Shown piece after piece: positions 1 to 9,050 of a stretch of 57,999 nt of DNA. Made by a program: the position numbers and the translations under genes. Each line of letters opens with the position of its first letter. Positions within the stretch are counted from its first letter, which is position 1. The DNA comes from Cellulomonas uda (GTDB taxonomy: Bacteria > Actinomycetota > Actinomycetes > Actinomycetales > Cellulomonadaceae): NCBI RefSeq assembly GCF_006538705.1, contig NZ_BJLP01000023.1:1-57999 (forward strand), given 5' to 3'. The notes under the pieces are model-generated. The model was not told the origin of the DNA. It did no database searches and saw nothing but the letters and a program-made list of their open reading frames with translations.

Positions 1-1
1 G

Positions 2-478
2 GTCGAGGCGGGGGAGCGCCTCGGGTTCCTGCCCGGCACGCTCGCCGAGAAGATCGACCCGTACCTGCGCCCGCTGTACGACGCGCTGCACGACATGGTC
101 GACCCCGAGTCGATCCCGCGTCTGCTCGAGGCCGGGACCGTCGAGGTCGCGCCGCTCGCCTACATGCGCGGGCGCACCCTCAACGACTCGTTCATCATCC
201 TGGACGAGGCGCAGAACACGTCCGTCGAGCAGATGAAGATGTTCCTCACCCGCCTCGGCTTCGGGAGCAAGGTCGTGGTGACGGGCGACGTCACGCAGGT
301 CGACCTGCCGTCGGGCACGACGTCCGGCCTGCGGGTCGTCGAGCGCATCCTCGGCGACGTCGACGACGTGGCGTTCTGCCGGCTCTCGTCGTCCGACGTG
401 GTCCGCCACCGGTTGGTGAGCGACATCATCGACGCGTACGCGCGCTGGGACGCAGACGGGAGCCACGACCGCCGATGA
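2..478 (+). CDS. phoH: PhoH-family ATPase, 5' truncated
   Basis: The reading frame is open from the first bases of the window, so only the C-terminal part (about 158 residues) is present and the start and Walker A motif lie upstream. The visible part has the Walker B-like [11 protein letters not shown] motif, the stretch around [21 protein letters not shown] and the SGLR segment typical of PhoH-like P-loop ATPases. The family is a cytoplasmic ATPase, in many bacteria linked to RNA metabolism, and it is routinely encoded directly before ybeY. That is the case here: its TGA overlaps the ybeY ATG by 4 bp (ATGA), which points to translational coupling. Function beyond ATPase is known only from family context. 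Confidence 0.93.
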   Translation, partial: VEAGERLGFLPGTLAEKIDPYLRPLYDALHDMVDPESIPRLLEAGTVEVAPLAYMRGRTLNDSFIILDEAQNTSVEQMKMFLTRLGFGSKVVVTGDVTQVDLPSGTTSGLRVVERILGDVDDVAFCRLSSSDVVRHRLVSDIIDAYARWDADGSHDRR

Positions 479-927
479 GCATCGAGGTCAACAACGAGAC
501 CGGGTTCGCGGTCGACGAGGCCGAGTTCGCGGCGCTCGCGCGGTACGTGCTCGACGAGATGCACGTGCACCCGCAGACGGACCTGTCGATCATGCTGGTC
601 GACACGGACGTCATGACCGAGCTGCACGTCAAGTGGATGGACGAGCCCGGACCGACCGACGTGCTGTCCTTCCCGATGGACGAGCTGCGGCCCGGCCGCG
701 AGGGCGACGTGACCCCTGCGGGTCTGCTCGGCGACGTGGTGCTGTGCCCCGAGGTCGCCGCGCAGCAGGCGGTCGCCGCGGGCCACTCCACGGTCGAGGA
801 GCTGTTGCTGCTCACGACGCACGGGATCCTGCACCTGCTCGGGTTCGACCACGCGGAGCCCGAGGAGGAGAAGGAGATGTTCGGCCTGCAGCGCCGGCTC
901 CTGCTGACCTTCCTGGCCGGCCGGTGA
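475..927 (+). CDS. ybeY: endoribonuclease YbeY (rRNA maturation)
   Basis: This is a 150-residue protein, the normal family length. Near the C-terminus it carries the zinc-binding signature [11 protein letters not shown], with His116, His120 and His126 as the metal ligands. The upstream segment [13 protein letters not shown] is also a family hallmark. YbeY is a single-strand-specific metallo-endoribonuclease acting in 16S rRNA 3'-end processing and ribosome quality control in the cytoplasm. The start ATG overlaps the phoH stop by 4 bp and the gene's own stop overlaps the next GTG start (GTGA). The order phoH-ybeY-corC-era is the standard actinobacterial one and supports the call. Confidence 0.97.
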   Translation: MSIEVNNETGFAVDEAEFAALARYVLDEMHVHPQTDLSIMLVDTDVMTELHVKWMDEPGPTDVLSFPMDELRPGREGDVTPAGLLGDVVLCPEVAAQQAVAAGHSTVEELLLLTTHGILHLLGFDHAEPEEEKEMFGLQRRLLLTFLAGR

Positions 928-2213
928 ACGACGAGCCGGTCGCGCTCCTCGTCGTCGTCGCCGTCCTGGGCTGGGTGCTCGCGGCGGCGCTGTCGGCGGG
1001 GGAGGTCGCGGTGCAGCGCGTCACGCGCGCCGCGGTCACCGAGCTGGTCGCGCGTCGCCACCCCGCCGCCGACCGGATCCTCGGGCTCGTCGAGCACCCG
1101 CAGCGCGTGGCCTCCGCCGCGGCGTTCTTCCGCCTCGTCGTCGAGGTGCTCGCGACCGTGTGCCTCACGATCGTCGTCGCCGCCAGCGACCTGCCGTGGT
1201 GGGGCGTGCTGCTCGGCGGTCTCGCGCTCGGCGTCGTGTTCGCCTACCTGGTGGTGCGCGTCAGCCCCCGCACGATCGGCCGGCGCCACCCCGTGCGCGT
1301 GCTGACCACCCTGTCGCGGCTGCTGGCCGTCGTGTCCGCCGCCGCCGGCCCGCTCGCGCGGCGCACCACCTCGGCGCGCGGCGTCACGGACGACGACGAG
1401 GCCGAGCTGCGCGACATGGTGCAGCGCGTGAGCGAGTCCGAGGCGATCGAGGACGACGACCGCGAGCTGTTCCGCTCGGTGCTGTCGCTCGGCGACACGC
1501 TCACGCGCGAGGTCATGGTGCCGCGCACCGACATGGTCGTGACGCAGGTCGACACGCCCCTGCGCAAGGCGCTCGCGCTGCTGCTGCGCTCCGGGTTCTC
1601 GCGGGTGCCCGTCGTGGGGGAGTCGGTCGACGACCTGCGCGGCGTGCTCTACCTCAAGGACGTCGTGCGGCGGATCTCCGTCGCGGACGCCCAGGGCGAC
1701 GACGAGGACCCGCTCGACGCGCCCGCCGAGGCGCTCGCGCGGCCCGCCGTGTTCGTGCCCGAGTCGAAGCCCGTCGACGACCTGCTGCGCGAGCTGCAGG
1801 AGGGCTCCTCGCACATCGCGATGGTCGTCGACGAGTACGGCGGCATCGCCGGGCTGGTGACCATCGAGGACGCGCTCGAGGAGATCGTCGGCGAGCTCAC
1901 CGACGAGCACGACCCGAGCGCGCCCGTCGTGGAGGACCTCGGCGACGGTGTGTACCGCGTGCCCGCCCGTCTGGGCCGCGACGAGCTCGGCGAGCTGTTC
2001 GGGCTCGAGGTCGACGACGAGGACGTGGACTCCGCGGGCGGCCTGCTGACCAAGGCGCTCGGCAAGGTCCCGCTGCCGGGGTCGTCGGGCGAGATCCACG
2101 GGCTGCACCTGGTGGCCGAGAAGGTCGAGGGTCGCCGCCGGCGGCTCGCGACCGTGCTGGTGAGTCGCGTCGAACGGGACGACGACCCCGAGGACGAGGA
2201 CGAGACACGATGA
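924..2213 (+). CDS. CNNM/CorC-type CBS-domain membrane protein
   Basis: The GTG at 924 overlaps the ybeY stop and gives 429 residues. The N-terminal third is a DUF21/CNNM transmembrane region with hydrophobic segments near residues 5-25, 55-80 and 90-108. It is followed by the acidic linker [14 protein letters not shown], two CBS domains (around [13 protein letters not shown] and [16 protein letters not shown], ending in [22 protein letters not shown]) and a C-terminal CorC/HlyC transporter-associated domain. The family is annotated as hemolysin-related or as Mg2+/Co2+ efflux-related. Recent work on CNNM homologues supports magnesium transport, but substrate cannot be read here. Its ATGA overlap with era makes it part of the phoH-ybeY-era operon. 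A longer in-frame extension upstream (from 633) only overlaps ybeY and is not favoured. Confidence 0.92.
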   Translation: MNDEPVALLVVVAVLGWVLAAALSAGEVAVQRVTRAAVTELVARRHPAADRILGLVEHPQRVASAAAFFRLVVEVLATVCLTIVVAASDLPWWGVLLGGLALGVVFAYLVVRVSPRTIGRRHPVRVLTTLSRLLAVVSAAAGPLARRTTSARGVTDDDEAELRDMVQRVSESEAIEDDDRELFRSVLSLGDTLTREVMVPRTDMVVTQVDTPLRKALALLLRSGFSRVPVVGESVDDLRGVLYLKDVVRRISVADAQGDDEDPLDAPAEALARPAVFVPESKPVDDLLRELQEGSSHIAMVVDEYGGIAGLVTIEDALEEIVGELTDEHDPSAPVVEDLGDGVYRVPARLGRDELGELFGLEVDDEDVDSAGGLLTKALGKVPLPGSSGEIHGLHLVAEKVEGRRRRLATVLVSRVERDDDPEDEDETR

Positions 2214-3142
2214 ACGACACCCCCGCGGCACCCTTCCGGTCCGGGTTCGCCTGCTTCGTCGGGCGGCCCAACGCCGGCAAGTCGACGCTGACCAACGCGC
2301 TCGTCGGCCAGAAGGTCGCGATCACCTCCGGACGACCGCAGACGACCCGGCACACGATCCGGGGCATCGTGCACCGCGACGACGCGCAGCTCGTGCTCGT
2401 CGACACCCCCGGCCTGCACCGCCCGCGGACCCTGCTCGGCGAGCGGCTCAACGACCTGGTCAAGGACACGCTGACCGAGGTCGACGTCGTCGGGTTCTGC
2501 CTCCCGGCCGACCAGAAGGTCGGACCCGGGGACCGGTTCATCGCCGAGCAGCTCACGGACATGGCGCGCGACGGCCGGGGCACGCCCGTGGTCGCGGTCG
2601 TGACGAAGGCCGACCTGGTCTCGCGCCAGCGGCTCGCGGAGCACCTGCTCGCGGTGCAGTCGCTCGGGGACTGGGCCGACATCGTGCCCGTGTCCGCCGT
2701 CGGCGGGTACCAGGTCGACGTCCTGGCGGACGTGCTCGTCGGGCACCTGCCCGCCGGGCCGGCGCTGTACCCGGACGGTGAGCTCACCGACGAGCCCGAG
2801 GACGTCATGGTCGCCGAGCTCGTGCGCGAGGCCGCCCTCGAAGGCGTGCGCGACGAGCTGCCGCACTCGCTCGCGGTCGTCGTCGAGGAGATCGTCCCGC
2901 GCGAGACGCCCGCCGCCGACGGCACGCCCATGCTCGACGTGCGCGTCAACCTGTACGTCGAGCGCGACAGCCAGAAGGCGATCGTGATCGGCCGGGGCGG
3001 CGCGCGGCTGCGCGACGTCGGCAGCGAGGCGCGTCGCGGCATCGAGGCGCTGCTGGGCGCGCGGGTCTACCTCGACCTGCACGTGAAGGTCGCCAAGGAC
3101 TGGCAGCGTGACCCCAAGCAGCTCGGCCGGCTCGGCTTCTGA
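2210..3142 (+). CDS. era: GTPase Era
   Basis: The 310-residue protein has all G motifs: G1 GRPNAGKST at about residues 18-26, the switch region with QTTRHTIRG, G3 DTPGLH and G4 TKAD. A C-terminal KH domain contains the core IVIGRGGARLRDVG. Era binds the 3' end of 16S rRNA and is needed for 30S assembly, so it acts in the same process as YbeY two genes upstream. The ATG at 2210 lies inside the stop of the CorC-like gene (ATGA). A long in-frame extension upstream is an antisense-like shadow of the previous gene and has no Era-like sequence. The gene ends the + strand ribosome-assembly operon. Confidence 0.98.
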   Translation: MNDTPAAPFRSGFACFVGRPNAGKSTLTNALVGQKVAITSGRPQTTRHTIRGIVHRDDAQLVLVDTPGLHRPRTLLGERLNDLVKDTLTEVDVVGFCLPADQKVGPGDRFIAEQLTDMARDGRGTPVVAVVTKADLVSRQRLAEHLLAVQSLGDWADIVPVSAVGGYQVDVLADVLVGHLPAGPALYPDGELTDEPEDVMVAELVREAALEGVRDELPHSLAVVVEEIVPRETPAADGTPMLDVRVNLYVERDSQKAIVIGRGGARLRDVGSEARRGIEALLGARVYLDLHVKVAKDWQRDPKQLGRLGF

Positions 3143-3249
3143 GGGCTGCGCAGGAAGGGACGAGAGCCACGACCGCCACCAGGACCCCGCCGACGGGCAC
3201 GGAGCACGTCCGGCACCGGGACGAGCACCTGCTCACCGGGCCGTACCGC

Positions 3250-4746
3250 GTGCTCGCGAGCACCGTGCTCGGCGTCGTCGTGCTCGCCGTGCTCGGCGCC
3301 GTCATGGGGCCGCAGTGGGACCCCGTGCCGCTCACCGACCCGCTCACGGTCGAGACCTCGTCGACCGCGATCGGCCAGGCCCCCGCGACCGAGCACCACG
3401 ACGTGCGCCGCGAGGTCGTCTCGGTGCAGCTCGACGGCGCGACCGTCGAGGCCCAGCTCACCGTGCCGGTCGGGCTGAGCGGACCCGCCCGCGCGGTGGT
3501 CTTCGTGCACGGCGCCGGGACCGGGACGTACTCCGACGCGTTCCACGAGCAGGCGCGCGCGCTCGCCGAGGCCGGTGTGGTCACGCTCGTGCCGAACAAG
3601 CGGCTCGACACGTACACGTTGCGGCACCGCGACTACGTGGCGATGGCCGACGACTACGCGCGCTCCGTCGCCTACCTGCGCTCCCTGCCGGAGGTGGACC
3701 CCGAGCGGGTCGGCGTGTACGCGGAGAGCGAGGGCGCCTGGATCGCGCCCGTCATGGCCGCGCAGGACCCCGGCCTCGAGTTCGTCGTGCTCGTCTCCGC
3801 GCCGGTCGTCCCGCCGCGCCAGCAGGCCGCGTTCGCGGCCGATGCGTACCTGCGCGCGACCGGCGTGCCGCACGGCGTGTTCCGCGCCATCCCGCGCGCG
3901 GTCGGCATGGCGATCCCCGGCGGCGGCTTCGAGTACGTCGACTTCGACGCGACGTCCTACCAGCGCCGACTGACCCAGCCCGTGCTCATGGTCTACGGCA
4001 CCGGGGACTCGTCGATGCCGATCGTCCAGGGCGCCGTCCAGGTGATCCGGGACGCCGCGATCGCGGGGAACAGCGACGTCACGGTGCGGTACTACGAGGG
4101 TGCGTCGCACGGGATCCGGGTCGACGACCAGATCGTGCCCGCGTTCCTGCACGACATGACCGGCTGGGTCGTCGGGCTGCCCGGCACGGCCGGCGCCAGC
4201 CCGAAGATCGCGGGCGACCAGCCCAACCAGACGTTCCTCGCGATGCCCGTGCCCGAGCCGCGCTGGCTGCACAACGGCGACGTCGTGGCGGTCACGATCA
4301 TCGCGTCCTGCGCCGTCGTGCTGCTCGCGGGCCTCGTCGTGCCCGTCTCGCGCGGCGCCGAGCTCGCCGCGGTCCGCCGCGGCGGTCAGCGGTCCGGGCG
4401 CCGGTTCGCGCCCGGCGTGGCCCGGTGGACGGCGGCGCTCGGCGCCGGTGCGGTCGTGACCACCGTCGGGTTCGTCTGGTACATCCTCGTGATCGCCCGG
4501 CTCGCGCTCGACTACTCGAGCAACGGGCTCGTCGTCACGGGCCTGTGGCTCGCGATCCGCGTCGTCGGCGTGCTCGTCGTCGCCGTCGCGTGCCTGCTGT
4601 CCCGCTCGATCGTGCGCAACCGTGCGCAGCACGTGCCGATCGCGCCCGGTGCCGCGCGCACGGTCGCGCTCGTCGGGGTGGTCGGCGCGTCCGCCGTCCT
4701 GCTCGTCGTGCTCGCCTACTGGGGTGTGTACCAGCTGGGCATCTAG
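3250..4746 (+). CDS. alpha/beta hydrolase with C-terminal membrane region
   Basis: From the GTG at 3250 the product has 498 residues. A first transmembrane segment (VLASTVLGVVVLAVLG) is followed by an extracytoplasmic alpha/beta hydrolase domain. The domain has an oxyanion-type VHGAG motif, the nucleophile elbow AESEG (Ser160 by this start), a likely acid in YGTGDSS and a likely His in GASHG. Four hydrophobic helices then fill the last 150 residues, so the enzyme is membrane bound. The substrate is unknown. No ATG/GTG/TTG fits the strong ribosome site AGGAAGGGA at 3152-3160. The frame stays open back to an ACG at 3169, 8 nt after that site, and the extra 27 codons read like a natural N-terminus, so the true start may be 3169. 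Confidence 0.75.
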   Translation: MLASTVLGVVVLAVLGAVMGPQWDPVPLTDPLTVETSSTAIGQAPATEHHDVRREVVSVQLDGATVEAQLTVPVGLSGPARAVVFVHGAGTGTYSDAFHEQARALAEAGVVTLVPNKRLDTYTLRHRDYVAMADDYARSVAYLRSLPEVDPERVGVYAESEGAWIAPVMAAQDPGLEFVVLVSAPVVPPRQQAAFAADAYLRATGVPHGVFRAIPRAVGMAIPGGGFEYVDFDATSYQRRLTQPVLMVYGTGDSSMPIVQGAVQVIRDAAIAGNSDVTVRYYEGASHGIRVDDQIVPAFLHDMTGWVVGLPGTAGASPKIAGDQPNQTFLAMPVPEPRWLHNGDVVAVTIIASCAVVLLAGLVVPVSRGAELAAVRRGGQRSGRRFAPGVARWTAALGAGAVVTTVGFVWYILVIARLALDYSSNGLVVTGLWLAIRVVGVLVVAVACLLSRSIVRNRAQHVPIAPGAARTVALVGVVGASAVLLVVLAYWGVYQLGI

Positions 4747-4835
4747 GATGCCCCGAGCGACCAGGGCGACACCGGACGATCGACCGCCTTTCGGGCGGTG
4801 ATACTCCAGCGCCGCCCTGGTGAGGCACCATGTGG

Positions 4836-4855
4836 GGGCCGCCACCCGGCGGCCC
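4836..4855. terminator. hairpin terminator candidate
   Basis: A perfect 8-bp stem (GGGCCGCC / GGCGGCCC) with a 4-nt loop lies between the hydrolase gene and the PP2C gene. There is no U-tract, which is common in high-GC actinobacteria. A smaller 6-bp hairpin precedes it at 4783-4799. Confidence 0.5.
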
Positions 4856-4884
4856 GGCACCATTCGAGGCGGAGAGGGGCTCGC

Positions 4885-5763
4885 GTGCGAACGTCGTGGG
4901 GTTCTGCGACCGATCGCGGTCTCATCCGTGAGGTGAACGAGGACGCGCTGCTGGCCTACCCGCCGGTGTTCCTGGTCGCCGACGGCATGGGCGGTCACGA
5001 CGCGGGGGACCTCGCGAGCCGCATCGCGGTCGAGGAGTTCGCGCAGCTCGCCGGCCAGAGCGCCGCGACCGCGGACGACATCCACTCGTGCTTCTCGCGC
5101 ACGTCCGCGCGCATCCGGGGCGAGTTCACCGGCGGCCGTCAGGGCGGGACGACGGTCGCGGGCGTCGCGGTCACGGTGCACGACGACACGGCCTACTGGC
5201 TCGTGTTCAACGTGGGCGACTCGCGCGTGTACCGGTGGGCCGAGGACACGCTCGAGCAGGTCAGCGTCGACCACTCCGTGGTCCAGGAGCTGCTGGACCA
5301 GGGCCGGATCGAGCCCGCCGACGCCGACACGCACCCCGAGCGGCACGTGCTGACGCGCGCGCTCGGCACGGGCGACGAGCCCGAGCCCGACTACTGGCTG
5401 CTGCCCGCCGGGCTCCACGACCGGCTCCTGATCTGCACCGACGGCCTGACCCGTGAGCTCGGGGACGGCGAGATCGAGGCCGTCCTGTCGCAGGTGGCCG
5501 ACGCGCAGGACGCGGCCAACGAGCTCGTCCGCCGCTCGCTCGACGCGGGCGCCCGCGACAACGTCAGCGCGGTCGTCGTGGACGTCGCCACGTCCGTCGG
5601 CGCGCTCGACGACGTGCACATCACCGTCCCCCGCGCGGGCTCGCAGCTCGGCCCGCACCTGTGGGACGAGATGCTGCACGGCGCGACGGTGCCCCGCGCC
5701 CGCCGCTCGTCCACGCAGGCGCCCGGCGCCGGCGACCCGTCGTCCGAGGAGGTCACGTCATGA
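4885..5763 (+). CDS. PP2C-family Ser/Thr protein phosphatase
   Basis: The GTG at 4885 sits after a GGCGGAGAGGGG ribosome site and gives 292 residues. The open frame extends upstream to 4798, but that part covers hairpins and has no family similarity. All PP2C/PrpC motifs are present: the RxxNED site (LIREVNEDALL), VADGMGGHDAG with the metal-binding Asp, GTTVAGV, NVGDSRVYRW, CTDGLT and ARDNVSAV. The catalytic domain fills the first 240 residues, and the rest is a Ser/Arg-rich tail. It is expected to be a cytoplasmic Mn/Mg phosphatase that reverses the kinase encoded at 7494. It opens a tightly packed cluster and its stop overlaps the FHA gene start. Confidence 0.95.
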   Translation: MRTSWGSATDRGLIREVNEDALLAYPPVFLVADGMGGHDAGDLASRIAVEEFAQLAGQSAATADDIHSCFSRTSARIRGEFTGGRQGGTTVAGVAVTVHDDTAYWLVFNVGDSRVYRWAEDTLEQVSVDHSVVQELLDQGRIEPADADTHPERHVLTRALGTGDEPEPDYWLLPAGLHDRLLICTDGLTRELGDGEIEAVLSQVADAQDAANELVRRSLDAGARDNVSAVVVDVATSVGALDDVHITVPRAGSQLGPHLWDEMLHGATVPRARRSSTQAPGAGDPSSEEVTS

Positions 5764-7430
5764 GCGTCCCCGAGTACCTGCCCGGCCGGTGGACGGCCGT
5801 GTCGCGCCCCGGGTTCGTGGCGCTGCTCGGCCCGACCGCCGCGCCCGCCACCGCTCGCGCGGTGTGGGAGGCGTCGCCGGACGGTCTGCTCGCGGCGCTC
5901 GTCGTGCTGGCCCGCAACGGGTTCGCGGGGCTCCCCGCGTTCGCGCTCGTGCACCTCGACGGCGACCGCGCGCACCTCGCGCTGCGCGGCGACGTCACCG
6001 CCGAGGTCGGCACCGCCTCCGGTCCGCGCACGCTGCGGTCGGGGGACGTGGGCACGTGGAGCGAGCAGGTCGTCGAGGACGTCACCTGGGTGCGGCTGCT
6101 GGGTGACGACGCGTCCGACGAGGGGACGCCGCTGCCGCTCGCGGACGGGGTCGCGTCCGGGTCGGTGCTGAGCGTCGTGCTCGTCGAGGGCACCGACGAG
6201 GTCCCCGACGACGAGGCCTCGGACGACGAGGCGCGCGACGGGGCGACCGGCGCGGTCGCGGGGGCCGGCGACGAGCCGACCCCGGACCCGGCCGCCCAGC
6301 CTGGTTCCGAGCCGGCTGTCGAGCCCGTCGTCGAGCCCGCTGCGGAGCGCGTCGTCGAGCCCGCTCCCGAGCCCGCCGCCCATCCCGACGACGTCGTCAT
6401 CGAGGCGCCGCCGGCGCCGCTCGCGCCCACCTCTCCGGTGCTGCCCCCGCCCGGAGCCCCGATCCTCGGCGCCCCGCTGGACGAGCCGGTCGAGGTGCCC
6501 GCGCAGCGCACCGAGCCCGACGCGCCGGCCGCCGCCGAGACCGCGGCGACCGGCACGGACGCCCTCGAGCAGGAGGTCGCCGACGAGAACGCCGACGAGA
6601 ACGCCGCCGACGAGACCGCCGCCGACGAGGGTGACGACGAGGCTGCTCCCGACGAGGAGGCCGCGCACGAGGGCCCCCGCGGCGGGGCCGGTGCGGACGA
6701 GAGCGGGTCCGCCGCGGGCCGGGACGCGGCGCCGCGCGCCGACGCGCAGCCCGGCGACGCCCCGACCGACGCGACCCCGACCCAAGTCAGCCCGGTGGTG
6801 CCCGACGTCCCGGCGGTCCCGGACCTCCCGGTGCTCCCGGCGCCGCCCGCCCCCGAGCCGGTGCCCGCGCTCGTCGCGCTGGGCACCCCCGAGGCCGACG
6901 TCGAGTCGACCGTCGACGACGTCCGCACGCTCGTAGGGCCCGCGTCGCAGGACGACCACGACGGTCTGACGATCCTGTCGTCGGACCTCGCGCAGATCCG
7001 CGAGCAGCTGCCCGCGTGGGCGGCCCAGTGGCCGCAGGAGGGCGCGACGCCCGGCCCGTTCACGGTCCCCGAGCCGGTGGTCCAGCCCGACCCGCCGCGG
7101 CTCGTGCTGTCGACCGGCGTGGAGGTCACGCTCGACCGGACCGTGCTGCTCGGCCGCGCGCCGCAGGTCGCGCGCGTGACGAACCGCGAGCTCCCGCGCC
7201 TGGTCGCGGTGCCCAGCCCGCAGCAGGACATCTCGCGCACGCACGCCGAGGTCCGCGCCGAGGGCGAGCACGTGCTCGTCACGGACCTGCACTCGACCAA
7301 CGGCGTGCACGTCACGCGGCAGGGCGAGGGCGCGCGCCGCCTGCACCCGGGCGAGGCGAGCGTCGTCGTGCCGGGCGAGGTCGTCGACCTCGGTGACGGC
7401 GTGACGTTCACGGTGGAGGCCGGGCGGTGA
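5760..7430 (+). CDS. FHA-domain protein with long Pro/acidic linker
   Basis: The ATG at 5760 overlaps the PP2C stop (ATGA) and gives 556 residues. Residues 1 to about 145 form a globular N-terminal region that I do not recognise (begins MSVPEYLPGRWTAVSRPGF). Residues about 145-420 are a low-complexity linker of Pro, Glu, Asp and Ala with repeated EPV/EPA units. Residues about 455-556 are an FHA domain with the conserved LLGRAP, SRTHAEV and STNGVHV elements, which bind phosphothreonine peptides. It is likely a cytoplasmic phospho-reader working with the phosphatase before it and the kinase after it. The low-complexity linker makes its exact length variable between relatives. Confidence 0.9.
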   Translation: MSVPEYLPGRWTAVSRPGFVALLGPTAAPATARAVWEASPDGLLAALVVLARNGFAGLPAFALVHLDGDRAHLALRGDVTAEVGTASGPRTLRSGDVGTWSEQVVEDVTWVRLLGDDASDEGTPLPLADGVASGSVLSVVLVEGTDEVPDDEASDDEARDGATGAVAGAGDEPTPDPAAQPGSEPAVEPVVEPAAERVVEPAPEPAAHPDDVVIEAPPAPLAPTSPVLPPPGAPILGAPLDEPVEVPAQRTEPDAPAAAETAATGTDALEQEVADENADENAADETAADEGDDEAAPDEEAAHEGPRGGAGADESGSAAGRDAAPRADAQPGDAPTDATPTQVSPVVPDVPAVPDLPVLPAPPAPEPVPALVALGTPEADVESTVDDVRTLVGPASQDDHDGLTILSSDLAQIREQLPAWAAQWPQEGATPGPFTVPEPVVQPDPPRLVLSTGVEVTLDRTVLLGRAPQVARVTNRELPRLVAVPSPQQDISRTHAEVRAEGEHVLVTDLHSTNGVHVTRQGEGARRLHPGEASVVVPGEVVDLGDGVTFTVEAGR

Positions 7431-7493
7431 CGGTCACGGCATGACTTCCCTCACCACGGCACGCGTCGACGCGCGCTGCGCGGGTGCGCGCCG

Positions 7494-9050
7494 ATGACCG
7501 CGAGACGCGAGGCGTCGGCACCGCCCACGCTGCCCGGGTACGCGCACGTGCGGACCCTCGGGCTCGGCGGCTTCGCTGACGTGTTCCTGTACCGGCAGGA
7601 CCTGCCGCGACGTGAGGTCGCGGTCAAGGTGCTGCTCGCGGGCAGCCTGGACGACGAGGTGCGCGCACGGTTCCAGACCGAGGCCAACCTCATGGCCCAG
7701 CTGTCGCACCATCCGTCGATCGTCACGGTCTACCAGGCCGCGATCGCGTCGGACGGACGGCCGTACCTGGTCATGGAGTACTGCTCGCGGCCGGGGCTCG
7801 CGGAGCGGTACCGCTCCGAGCGGATCGCGGTGCCGGAGGTGCTGCGCATCGGCGTGCGCCTGGCGTCGGCCGTCGAGACCGCGCACCGCGCGGGCATCCT
7901 GCACCGGGACATCAAGCCCGCGAACGTCCTCACCACGGACTTCGGCTGGCCCGCGCTGACGGACTTCGGCATCGCCGCGACCACGGGGCAGGGCGCCGGG
8001 GCGACGGTCGGGATGTCGATCCCGTGGTCGCCCCCCGAGCTGCTCGCGGAGCACCCGCACGGCGACGAGCGGTCCGACGTGTACTCGCTCGCGGCGACCC
8101 TCTACTCGCTGCTCGCGGGCCGCACGCCCTTCGAGATCCCGGGCGGGCAGAACGGGGCGCAGCAGCTCGTCGCGCGCATCGAGCGCGCGCCGCTGCCGCC
8201 CACGGGCCGCGACGACGTGCCCGCGGACCTGCAGGCGGTGCTCGAGCGCGCGATGGCGAAGGTGCCCGAGCTGCGGCACCCGTCGGCCGCCGCGCTGGGC
8301 CGCGCGCTGCAGCAGATCGAGGCGGACCTGCGCCTGCCCGTCACGCCGCTGGACCTGCTGGACGAGGGCGTCGTCGAGCCCGCGGCACCGCAGTCCGACA
8401 GCGGCGCCGCGGACGCGACGCGGCTGCGCTCGATCGTCGAGATCTCGTCGGCCCCGCCGGCCGCCGCCACCGACGACGCCCAGACGCGCGTGCGGGGCCC
8501 GGTCACGGTCCAGCACGACGCCCAGCACGACCTCCGGCACGACCCCCAGCCGGTGGGACCCGGCTTCCTCGCGCCGCCCCCCGCACCGCCGCAGCCGGTG
8601 CCCCTGGGGGAGGTCGAGCACGACGAGACGCCCGCGCGCGGCCGCACCGTCGCGGCGCTCGTCTCGGGTGCTGTCGTGCTCGCCGCGCTGGCCGTGGTCG
8701 CCGCCGCGGCCCTGGGCGGTGGGGACCCCGAGCCGCGCCCGGGGGACACGGACTTCGCCCCGACCGACGGGACGGCCGTCGAGGCGGTCGTCCCCGCGCC
8801 GCACTCGCTCGAGGGCGTGCGCGACGCGTCGGGGGCCGTGACGTTCTCCTGGGTGAACCCTGACCCGAAGCCGGACGACCACTACCTGTGGGGGGTGCTG
8901 AAGGTGACCGGACAGCCGGAGCTCGAGGTGGTCGACGAGCCCACCGTGACGATCCCCGCCGCGCGAGCCGGGGACGAGGTGTGCGTCGAGGTGTCGATCG
9001 TGCGCGCCGACCGACGCGCGTCCGCCAAGCCCGCGCAGGCCTGCGCATGA
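7494..9050 (+). CDS. transmembrane Ser/Thr protein kinase with extracytoplasmic FN3-like domain
   Basis: The 518-residue protein has a complete N-terminal kinase domain (about residues 10-280): glycine loop LGLGGFADVF, ATP-binding Lys45 in VAVKVL, catalytic Asp139 in HRDIKPAN and metal-binding Asp157 in DFGIAA. A Pro-rich juxtamembrane region follows, then one transmembrane helix at about residues 385-407. The outside segment of about 110 residues is compatible with a single fibronectin type III-like fold. It has no PASTA repeats, so it is not the PknB/cell-division type. The stop overlaps the start of the giant FN3 protein (ATGA), which suggests the two extracellular parts act together. The ATG at 7494 follows a 63-nt gap after the FHA gene. 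Confidence 0.95.
   Translation: MTARREASAPPTLPGYAHVRTLGLGGFADVFLYRQDLPRREVAVKVLLAGSLDDEVRARFQTEANLMAQLSHHPSIVTVYQAAIASDGRPYLVMEYCSRPGLAERYRSERIAVPEVLRIGVRLASAVETAHRAGILHRDIKPANVLTTDFGWPALTDFGIAATTGQGAGATVGMSIPWSPPELLAEHPHGDERSDVYSLAATLYSLLAGRTPFEIPGGQNGAQQLVARIERAPLPPTGRDDVPADLQAVLERAMAKVPELRHPSAAALGRALQQIEADLRLPVTPLDLLDEGVVEPAAPQSDSGAADATRLRSIVEISSAPPAAATDDAQTRVRGPVTVQHDAQHDLRHDPQPVGPGFLAPPPAPPQPVPLGEVEHDETPARGRTVAALVSGAVVLAALAVVAAAALGGGDPEPRPGDTDFAPTDGTAVEAVVPAPHSLEGVRDASGAVTFSWVNPDPKPDDHYLWGVLKVTGQPELEVVDEPTVTIPAARAGDEVCVEVSIVRADRRASAKPAQACA

Noticed and set aside
4783..4799. A 6-bp hairpin (ACCGCC / GGCGGT) called as a terminator
   Set aside because: The stem is short and a better hairpin lies 37 nt downstream, so only the latter is listed.
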